Part shown: piece by piece, positions 57,219 through 64,000 of the stretch
Numbering within the stretch: position 1 is the stretch's first letter
Layout of the letters: each line of letters starts with the position of its first letter
NCBI GenBank assembly: GCA_021234155.1
Contig: JAJEKV010000027.1
Location: 1,917,921 to 1,981,920 of the forward strand
DNA from: Isoetes taiwanensis
Taxonomy: Eukaryota > Streptophyta > Lycopodiopsida > Isoetales > Isoetaceae
Length of the DNA stretch: 64,000 nucleotides
Reading direction: 5' to 3'
Position numbers and translations under genes: made by a program
The notes under the pieces: model-generated
Told to the model about the DNA's origin: nothing
The model's input: only the letters and a program-made list of their open reading frames with translations
The model's database searches: none

Positions 57219-60146
57219 ATGAAGGCTTTTACAGCAAAACTGAAGATGTTTAAGGGTTGGATAAAGAATTGGGGAAGAGAATGGACTAGGGAAAAGAGAA
57301 AGGAAAAGCATGCCATTTATCTTCAAATAAGTGAAATCAGGAAGAACCTCTTCCTCGATAAGGATAATAAGCAGATACAAGAAGAGGAGGAGGAATTGGA
57401 GAAAAAAGTCAAATTAATTGAAGAGAGAGAAGCCAAAGCTCTTGCAGTGAGAAGCAGATGTCTGTATGTCAATGGTATGGACAAGAGGAGCTCGGCCTTT
57501 TTCTTTAGAGCAGCCAAGAGCAGAATTCTCAACAATGGCATTGTCAAGGTGGAAGATGAGCAGGGGAAAAGTATTGAAGATAAAAAAGGCATAGCAGAGT
57601 ACTTCCAGGATGAGTACAGGAAAATGTTCCAGAACTATCAGGTTGATGAGCAGGTCATTGAAGATTTCTTCCAGAATATCCCCAAAGATGATGAGATCAA
57701 GGATGATGAACTAATGGCCATTCCTCAAGAGAAAGAAATATGGGAGACCCTAAAATCTATGGCTGCTGGGAAGAGTCCTGGGCCAGATGGATTTCAACCA
57801 GAATTCTATGTTGAATTCTGGGAAATAATGAAAGATGATCTGATCACTTTCTTCCAAGGAGCTTGGAAAGCTACCAGCATTAACCCAGCAATTAATGCTG
57901 GTCACATTACTCTCATACCAAAGGTGGACAGCCCAAAAGGAATAGGGGATTGGAGACCAATCTCTCTGACAAATACATATAAGGTGCTGGCTAAGATTTT
58001 AGCCAACAGATTAAAAATATTTCTACACTCGACCATTAACCCTTGTCAATCAGCATTCCTACCCCAAAGGAACATATTGGAGAATTACATTGGTGCTGCT
58101 GAAGGTTTGCATTGGAACAAGAGGTCGGGGCAGAATTGTATGCTTCTCAAGCTTGACTTTAAGCGTGCATATGATACAATCAGTTGGCAATTCCTGGAGA
58201 AAGCTATGGCATACATTGAACTCCCAAGTTGTGTTTATAAAAAGGTATGGAGCTTTAATGTTAATTCAGCTTCAGCTTTAATTATCAATGGAACTCCTTC
58301 CAAGTTATTTAAGTGCCAAAGAGGAGCCAGACAGGGATGTCCTTTGGCACCCTATTTGTTCCTCATTGTTGCTGAAATGGTCACCAGGAAGGCCATGCAA
58401 ATGCAAAGGGAGGGGGAGATTAAGAGTCTTGAACTTCCAGATAACAAAGGATTCTTTACAATGATGCAGTATGCAGATGACACTTTTATCTTCTTGGATA
58501 AAGAAGATAAAAGCTTGGAGAATTTCTTGTCAGCTATGGACAAATTTGGTGATGCTGCAGGTGTCAGGCTTAATAAGCACAAGAGTGCTATCATTTATGA
58601 CTCCCAGGACACAATGTTACAAGGAATCAAGGTTTTAAACTGTAAGTCTGCCACAAGTATCCTGGGTATTCCTTTATCTATGAATAGTTCTTTACAGGGA
58701 TTATGGGAACCAATTGTCACAAGAATCAAGAAGAAGTTGTCTATGTACTCCTCCTCTTTATCACTGGCAGGAAGGGTAGAAATTGCAAATGCTGTTATAA
58801 GCAGCACACATGTGTACTCATCAGCAATTGTGGGAGACAAGAATTCCTACAATAAAATGGAAGCAGCAATTAGGAAGTTTATCTGGCAGGGATCTCATAA
58901 AGTTGCATGGTCTGATTTAATTAAATCTAAGAAGGATGGAGGATTAGGGTGCAAAGACATGTTTATTCAAGCTCAGGCCCTAGCAGCCAAAATGATATGG
59001 AAGGCAATCTATGCTATCAGGCCATCCCCTGCTCTGCAGCTAGTGAGGTACTGGGTACAGGAATCTCTTCCTGTAGGTAGCCACACACTGAAACATCAAC
59101 TGCCAGACTCGGCTTTCTTCCAACTCTCCCCATGCCCAGGTACATCAAGTATTCTCAGAAGAATGTTGGAAGCTTGGAATAATGCTGCCCTGTGCTATAG
59201 ACCTCCAAACATTGATGATACAAGTAAAGATGTCAACTTCTTTTGGCACCCAGATTTTGCACCAGCCAATGTAGGTTGCCTAGCCTTAAAACATCCTCAG
59301 AAATACATGCAATGGCATAAAAGTGGAATTAGGAAGTTTGAAGACTTGAGGGTACAGGGAAGATGGATGACATGGGAGGAAGTTGCAGGAAAAACAAAGG
59401 GATCAGATTTAGATAAAGAAATATACATGGCAGTTATGAGCAAGATAGAGAATTATGGTGAATTTAGCAGCAATTCCAGCTCATGGCATCTGAATATGAA
59501 GGAGTGGTACTCTGTTAGAGTAATATACAATGCCTTAGTACCAAAGAAACCATCCAAGGCTGGGACTTTGTGGCAGTGTGAGGAAGGAAAGATTGCAGAC
59601 ATTTGTGCCCAAGGCTGGTCCTCATACACAGTCAATAAAATTAAGGCCTTCAAATGGATTGCTCTTCATCAAAGCTTACAAACAAATTATAAGAGAGCCA
59701 AGTATGATGGATCTGTTTCGTGTTTGTGTCCCCAATGTGGAGAAGTGGAAACCTCGAATCATGTGTTTATATGTTCATGGTTGGCTGATTTTTGGAGTTG
59801 GTCTGCTCAACTGAACAAAGGGGTACCTACAGAATTAAACCTTTTAAGCTTTTGGGATACCAAAGATAAGGTGGAGAATACCATGAGATCACTGAGTTGC
59901 TGGGCTATTTGGCTTCATAGAAACAGAGTGGTCATTAATAAACATCCCCCTTCAAACATATGGCTTAAGAGAACCTTTGTGGATCTCATTCAAATTACTG
60001 CCATAGCCCATAAGATGTTAAAAGGGAAGAAGTATGATCCAGCATGGAACACACTGGGAAAATTCTATGGATTGTATGATTTTTACTTAACCAATCTAAC
60101 AATTTCAGATGATGTCTTGCACAGATGCGCAGAGGAGACTCAGTAG
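57219..60146 (+). CDS. L1-B ORF2 main part: reverse transcriptase and zinc finger
   Basis: 975 uninterrupted codons in the same frame as the endonuclease. RT landmarks: GKSPGPDGFQPEFY, LIPKVDSPKGIGDWRPISLT (motif 1-2), QSAFLPQRNILENYI, LLKLDFKRAYDTISW (motif A), GARQGCPLAPYLFLIVAEM (motif B), MMQYADDTFIF (motif C, catalytic YADD) and LGIPLSM. The C-terminal CLCPQCGEVETSNHVFIC is the zf-RVT zinc-binding motif. Endonuclease plus RT give about 1250 residues, normal for plant L1 ORF2. The intact frame and 24-A tail indicate a fairly young copy. The last 38 nt overlap ORF3 in the +1 frame. Confidence 0.93.
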   Translation: MKAFTAKLKMFKGWIKNWGREWTREKRKEKHAIYLQISEIRKNLFLDKDNKQIQEEEEELEKKVKLIEEREAKALAVRSRCLYVNGMDKRSSAFFFRAAKSRILNNGIVKVEDEQGKSIEDKKGIAEYFQDEYRKMFQNYQVDEQVIEDFFQNIPKDDEIKDDELMAIPQEKEIWETLKSMAAGKSPGPDGFQPEFYVEFWEIMKDDLITFFQGAWKATSINPAINAGHITLIPKVDSPKGIGDWRPISLTNTYKVLAKILANRLKIFLHSTINPCQSAFLPQRNILENYIGAAEGLHWNKRSGQNCMLLKLDFKRAYDTISWQFLEKAMAYIELPSCVYKKVWSFNVNSASALIINGTPSKLFKCQRGARQGCPLAPYLFLIVAEMVTRKAMQMQREGEIKSLELPDNKGFFTMMQYADDTFIFLDKEDKSLENFLSAMDKFGDAAGVRLNKHKSAIIYDSQDTMLQGIKVLNCKSATSILGIPLSMNSSLQGLWEPIVTRIKKKLSMYSSSLSLAGRVEIANAVISSTHVYSSAIVGDKNSYNKMEAAIRKFIWQGSHKVAWSDLIKSKKDGGLGCKDMFIQAQALAAKMIWKAIYAIRPSPALQLVRYWVQESLPVGSHTLKHQLPDSAFFQLSPCPGTSSILRRMLEAWNNAALCYRPPNIDDTSKDVNFFWHPDFAPANVGCLALKHPQKYMQWHKSGIRKFEDLRVQGRWMTWEEVAGKTKGSDLDKEIYMAVMSKIENYGEFSSNSSSWHLNMKEWYSVRVIYNALVPKKPSKAGTLWQCEEGKIADICAQGWSSYTVNKIKAFKWIALHQSLQTNYKRAKYDGSVSCLCPQCGEVETSNHVFICSWLADFWSWSAQLNKGVPTELNLLSFWDTKDKVENTMRSLSCWAIWLHRNRVVINKHPPSNIWLKRTFVDLIQITAIAHKMLKGKKYDPAWNTLGKFYGLYDFYLTNLTISDDVLHRCAEETQ

Positions 60147-60495
60147 AGTGGGGAGCATGGATCGGGCAATGGGTACAGCAGCAAATTCGGATGACGAGGA
60201 GTCCCAATTGTCCAATTCCGAGCTGGAGGAAAGATTTATTCAGCTCAAGCAAGAGGTGATTCACGCTAAGGCCATCAAGAAAGTTCTGAAACGGGCAGAA
60301 GTATGGAGGTTTAACAGCCTTAAGCCACACTTCACCAATCTCTTCCATAAGTGGCAGCAGAAGAGAGAAGCTCATGTATTGCTTCTCCTCGACTTTACTA
60401 ACTTTCAGATCTGTGTACTGGATACCCTCCTCACTATATTGGGTAATCGAACAGTAGCTGACCTTACAGTTCAGGATTTAGTGGATAATGAGTGA
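60109..60495 (+). CDS. L1-B ORF3: charged helical protein, unrecognised
   Basis: 128 codons from a tandem ATGATG, overlapping the ORF2 end by 38 nt in the +1 frame. The N-terminus is polar and acidic (TAANSDDEESQLSNSELEER). A long charged, probably helical or coiled-coil segment follows (LKQEVIHAKAIKKVLKRAEV, FHKWQQKREAHVLLLL). I know no family. Conserved position, length and relative frame in the diverged L1-C copy (62874 onwards) argue that it is real. It could help particle assembly or RNA binding, by analogy with the coiled-coil of other LINE ORF1 proteins; that is speculation. Confidence 0.5.
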   Translation: MMSCTDAQRRLSRVGSMDRAMGTAANSDDEESQLSNSELEERFIQLKQEVIHAKAIKKVLKRAEVWRFNSLKPHFTNLFHKWQQKREAHVLLLLDFTNFQICVLDTLLTILGNRTVADLTVQDLVDNE

Positions 60496-60733
60496 AGTGG
60501 AAAACAGGTTTCTGGAAAACTCTACCAGTCCAAACAGTTATTTTATTTTGTTTAAACTATTTATATGTTTGGCTGTTTTAGTATGGTTCATGGATCCGTT
60601 CTATAAGGACCATGTTTCCAAATTTTGCATCATGATTCCCTTAGTTAAGGATCATGATCTTTGGATTGTTATTATCCTTGTCTTTTTGGGTATGTCTCCT
60701 ATGATATACCAACTGCTGATGTATCTTTTCTAG
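60488..60733 (+). CDS. L1-B ORF4: small hydrophobic protein
   Basis: 81 codons starting at ATG 60488, overlapping the ORF3 stop (ATGAGTGA, 8-nt overlap, again +1). It has two strongly hydrophobic segments, FILFKLFICLAVLVWFM and WIVIILVFLGMSPMIYQLLM, consistent with membrane helices, and ends 27 bp before the poly(A). No family recognised. AT-rich DNA readily gives hydrophobic frames, so chance remains possible. Confidence 0.35.
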   Translation: MSEVENRFLENSTSPNSYFILFKLFICLAVLVWFMDPFYKDHVSKFCIMIPLVKDHDLWIVIILVFLGMSPMIYQLLMYLF

Positions 60734-60980
60734 ATGCAATATAAAACCAACCTTGCCATTAAAAAAAAAAAAAAAAAAAAAAAATTACATTGCTGCCATG
60801 GAGGGTCTTCACTGGAATTTCTCAACAAAGCAGAATTGCATTTTGTTGAAATTAGATTTTTCCAAAGCATTTGATACTGTGAGGTGGGATTTCCTGGAAT
60901 TTGCTCTCATTAAGCTTGGTGTCTCTAAAAAGCTTATTAAGCTAATTATTGGGCTTAACCAAAGATCTCAGTCTGCTATC

Positions 60981-61040
60981 CCATAGGCCAATTGGTCTCC
61001 GTGGACGCTAAAAACCTATTCTATTCTATTCTATTCTATC
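60981..61040 (+). mobile_element. 60-bp RTE tail inserted in L1-C
   Basis: CCATAGGCCAATTGGTCTCC then GTGGACGCTAAAAACC and TTCTA repeats, flanked by CTATC (60976-60980 and 61036-61040). It matches the 3' end of the RTE copy at 35.9 kb. It splits the RT between SAI and LINGSPTR and adds 20 codons including a stop. Confidence 0.9.
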
Positions 61041-62873
61041 TTAATCAATGGTTCTCCTACAAGATTTTTCTCTTTAGCTAGAGGTGTAAGGCAAGGGTAT
61101 CCTTTAGCTCCATATTTATTTTTTGCAGTTGCTGAAATGCTAACCTCTGCTATTCATTTTCATCAAAATGCCAATGATCTGCACGGTCTCACTCTCCCTG
61201 ATAATTCCTCTCTCACCATTTCCCAATATGCAGATGATACCTTTACATTTCTTAAAAATGATCCTTCAAATATTGAATTCTTCTTTAAGATCATTGACTC
61301 TTTCAGTGCTGCCTCAGGAGTTCACTTAAACAGGGATAAATGTGTTATTATTGGTGATATTTCTACTGATTACATCTCTGGTATTAAATGTGTCCATTCT
61401 AATGATTCAACAAAACTTCTTGGCATGCCTCTGTCCACTAATCCATCAATTAAAGGTCTATGGTCTTCTATTATCTCTCGGATCAAAAAGAAATTGTCCA
61501 ACTATGGCAGTTGCTTATCTCTAGCTGCTAGAACTATTATTGCTAACTCTGTCATTGCTAGCTCCCATATCTATTTCTCATCTGCTCTTCTTGGTCCAAA
61601 ATCTGTTTACCAACAATTAGAAAGGATTATTAGGAATTTCATTTGGGGCAAGCATCATATGGTCAACTGGAAAACTATTTCTAGAAGCAAAATTCAGGGG
61701 GGGCTTGGATGTAAGAATCTTCTATTTCAAGGGTATGCTTTGACAGGTAAGTATGTGAGGTCTCTTTTTCAAGCTAATAATCATGCTTCTATCTTTATCA
61801 AGCACTGGCTTTCTTGCAGTCATCTTAAAGGGCATCCCCCAGTGCTGCATCAATTACCCTCATCTGCTTTTTTCAATCTGCAATCTGGTTCAAACACTTC
61901 TCCTCTATTGAGAAATATTATCTATGCTTGGAACTTGTCTCATAAAGCATTCACGCACATGGATCTTCATAACTGTCACCTTAGATCTTCTATTTTTTGG
62001 AATCATGTATTATCTAGTGATAGCTCCTCTCCTCTGGCAATTATTCATCCCAGGATTTACAAAAAATGGAGTGATTTTAACTTCCTGACCTTAGGTGACC
62101 TGAGAGTTAACAATAGATGGATCACTTGGACTGCCTTCAAGCAAATAATAAGGGGAACCTTTTCTGATAGAAAATTATTCAGGCATATTATGCTAAAAGT
62201 CAATTGGTCTAAATTTAGAGGCCAATACAGTTTCTACACATGATTGGACTCTTAATAACAAAGGAGCTTACAAAGTTTCCTCAATCTACAAATTTTTGAA
62301 CAAGTCATGTACTACCTCCAAAGCCAAACATTTCTGGAATATCTCAAATGAAATCGAGTTCAAACTATTTAATAATGTTTGAAACTCTTACTTAACTCCA
62401 AAGGTTGAACACTTCATCTGGCTTCTTGCTAATGGTAGTGTTCCCAACTTAGTTTCATTTGCTAAACACCAATCCAAAAATGCTGCTCCTATTGATTCTC
62501 ATTGCCCCCTGCTTTGCAATGACATTGAGGATATGAATCATATTTTTATCTGTCCCAAATTATATTCCTTCTGGAATTGGTTTGAACACTATTTTAACAT
62601 CTCCAAGCCTACCTCTTTGTTGAATTTTCTCCTAAATGATGATGCCTTTATTAACTCCTTGTGGAATTGCATTATGGAATATATGGAAGCATAGAAACAG
62701 ATGTTTATATGGCCAACATTCTGCTTCTTGTACATGGATTAAATTGCATATTATTTATGATTTGGAATTGTCTGCCACTTGCAACAAAAACAATAAAGAT
62801 AATCACTTTGATGGGAGATGGAATAATTTGGGGGTTTTTAATGGTCCTTATAATTTATTTAGATTACATTGTC

Positions 62874-63223
62874 ATGATGAATTTACTGACAGTGACATCT
62901 TATCTATCAGATTACATGAACAATCTCAGAGCGGATCTTCTACATGAATATCAGATTTATGTTGAGCAGTTAGTTGATCATGACATTGAGTACTCAGAAA
63001 GTCTTTGGATAGGATTAGTTAGAGGCAGGACAGATGTGGATATTTTGGATATTCCTGAAAGAGAGATTGAATGGACTATAGAATTCTGCAGAGGCACTTA
63101 CTTGATGCATCAGTTGAGGTGGTTCTTGGAAAGATTTAGCAGCAACATGACAGAGCAGCAGTTTGATTTCTACAGGGATTGCTATTATTATCACAGGGGA
63201 ATGGCTGATGCCTATGGCTCACT
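62874..63223 (+). CDS. L1-C ORF3, cut by a MITE
   Basis: An open frame overlaps the ORF2 end by 74 nt (first ATGATG, 62874) or 32 nt (ATG 62916), in the +1 frame, as in L1-B. It encodes MNNLRADLLHEYQIYVEQLV, REIEWTIEFCRGTYLMHQLR, WFLERFSSNMTEQQFDFYRD and HRGMADAYGS. It is charged and helical in character. Similarity to L1-B ORF3 is weak (RFxS followed by an aromatic/charged helix) and not proven. The frame is interrupted at 63224 by a hAT-type MITE, so its length is unknown (at least 116 codons). Confidence 0.45.
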
Positions 63224-63410
63224 CAGTGTTGTTTACGTACGCGTACGTATCCTTTATGGACATCTGGGACCTCATGAAACGTACCAGACGTACTGTACAT
63301 GAAAAAAAACTGCAAAAGTTCGATGAAAATTTTTAAGTACCGTACTTATCACAAGTACTTGTACAGGACGTACTTAACATCCTAATAAGGTACTTAACAT
63401 GTCTAGTGGA
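63224..63410. mobile_element. Second hAT-type MITE copy (right end not found)
   Basis: It starts CAGTGTTGTTTACGTAC like the element at 50726 and is rich in GTAC words (AAGTACCGTACTTATC, CAAGTACTTGTAC). No matching AACAACACTG end or 8-bp duplication is visible downstream, so it is truncated or diverged. Confidence 0.65.
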
Positions 63411-64000
63411 GCAACTAGTACAATATGTCCCTTACTTCTCCTTGCACCCCTTTAGGCCAATTGCTAGGGAGAAATACATCATTTTTACCAAGTTAGTATA
63501 CCATTTGCCAAGTTAATACCAAGTTATAAGAAATAATTCATTTAATTTCTTTCAAATATCAAGCTCACAAGTCGTGATGTTGCTTTCATGTATTTTTTGT
63601 GATAGTTTAACATTCGAATGATGTTAATGTAGAAAATCATATGGTTTTAGATCCAATAGAGAGTTTTTCATGATTCATGATTCAACAAGAGTCCAAACAA
63701 CAATTCAAATGGCTTTGCCCTTCCAAATTGTTAAAAAGATAAAAAAATAAAAGAGAGGGGAAAAGTAACCAAACCTAGCATTCTAGGTCATGACCACAAT
63801 TTAGCAACGGTCCGCAGAAAAATCTCCAAGTTCTTCGTGAGCTCTATCGACTTTCTCGCCTTTCGCCGCTTGTCATGAACTTGAACTTCCACTACCAAGG
63901 TCTACTTGAAAGCCATCCAAATTTATTTGAAAGCCGTGTTGGGTAAGTACAAAAAAATAGATCGATTTACACCATAGCTTCTTTTCTCGACCGATATGCA
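63411..64000. other. Unassigned AT-rich DNA at window end
   Basis: No coding region or element recognised. Confidence 0.4.

Larger units (their letters stand above)
55624..60784 (+). mobile_element. L1-B: nearly complete L1-type LINE with extra 3' ORFs
   Basis: Ordered ORFs: ORF1 (C-terminal part), ORF2 split by one stop into endonuclease and RT, ORF3 and ORF4, then a short 3' UTR and 24 A residues (60761-60784). It inserted next to or into the gypsy remnant. The 5' end is uncertain because ORF1 lacks its usual N-terminal part. A TSD was not established: TTACATT after the poly(A) has a partial match at about 55312 only. Confidence 0.88.
60785..63223 (+). pseudogene. L1-C: second, diverged L1 ORF2 remnant plus ORF3
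   Basis: It begins directly after the L1-B poly(A), at the RT position YIAAMEGLHW. It has motif A LLKLDFSKAFDTVRW, then an inserted 60-bp RTE tail (60981-61040), motif B ARGVRQGYPLAPYLFFAVAE, motif C SQYADDTFTFL, LGMPLSTNPS, and a zinc motif HCPLLCNDIEDMNHIFIC (about 62500). Frameshifts lie near 62230 and 62650, with a stop near 62382. ORF2 ends at 62947 (SIRLHEQSQSGSST). The endonuclease and RT N-terminus are absent. Compared with L1-B it is clearly another family member, well diverged at protein level. Confidence 0.88.

Noticed and set aside
58352-58840. Minus-strand frames opposite the L1-B RT
   Set aside because: Shadows of the intact 975-codon plus frame.

Overview
This window looks like nuclear DNA from a land plant with a large, repeat-rich genome. 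It holds one intact, intron-containing gene, a patellin (Sec14-GOLD protein), in 64 kb. Around it lie decayed and nested Ty1/copia, Ty3/gypsy, L1 and RTE retroelements, a Helitron and several miniature DNA elements. A gymnosperm is plausible from the gene density and the age and variety of the repeats, but nothing in the sequence proves it. There are no rRNA, tRNA or CRISPR features and no bacterial-style operons.

Layout, left to right. 1-6.5 kb: unassigned AT-rich DNA with a GT-rich low-complexity block. 6.5-9.5 kb: a minus-strand copia remnant (integrase C-terminus, RT, RNase H, PPT, 3' LTR). 11.44-14.80 kb: a Helitron with good terminal signals carrying pieces of two unrelated host genes, an AGT2-type aminotransferase first exon and a P4-ATPase (flippase) fragment. 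15.2-18.5 kb: a copia gag-integrase remnant whose 5' edge is split by a 1.14-kb poly(T)-headed insertion with a 14-bp target-site duplication. 18.5-19.6 kb: a minus-strand L1 tail. 20.6-23.3 kb: possible exons of an unrecognised gene. 23.8-24.2 kb: a foldback element with 116-bp inverted repeats. 24.8-26.6 kb: an RTE-type LINE with a (TTCC)n tail.

28.7-30.8 kb: the patellin gene, four exons, 536 codons. 31.5-32.0 kb: a MITE with TAA duplications. 35-36 kb: RTE tails and a short retroposon. 39.7-40.0 kb: two adjacent GC-rich hairpins. 43.5-48.7 kb: LTR/PBS remnants of at least two LTR elements.

48.9-63.4 kb is a nested cluster: a copia pol interrupted by a hAT-type MITE, a minus-strand Ty3/gypsy remnant, a nearly complete L1 (L1-B) and a second diverged L1 (L1-C). 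L1-C is itself hit by a 60-bp RTE tail and a second hAT-type MITE. The most unusual signal is in the two L1 copies. Both have an extra ORF that overlaps the 3' end of ORF2 in the +1 frame. In L1-B a fourth, hydrophobic ORF follows, and ORF1 and ORF2 are joined by a TAATG stop/start overlap.
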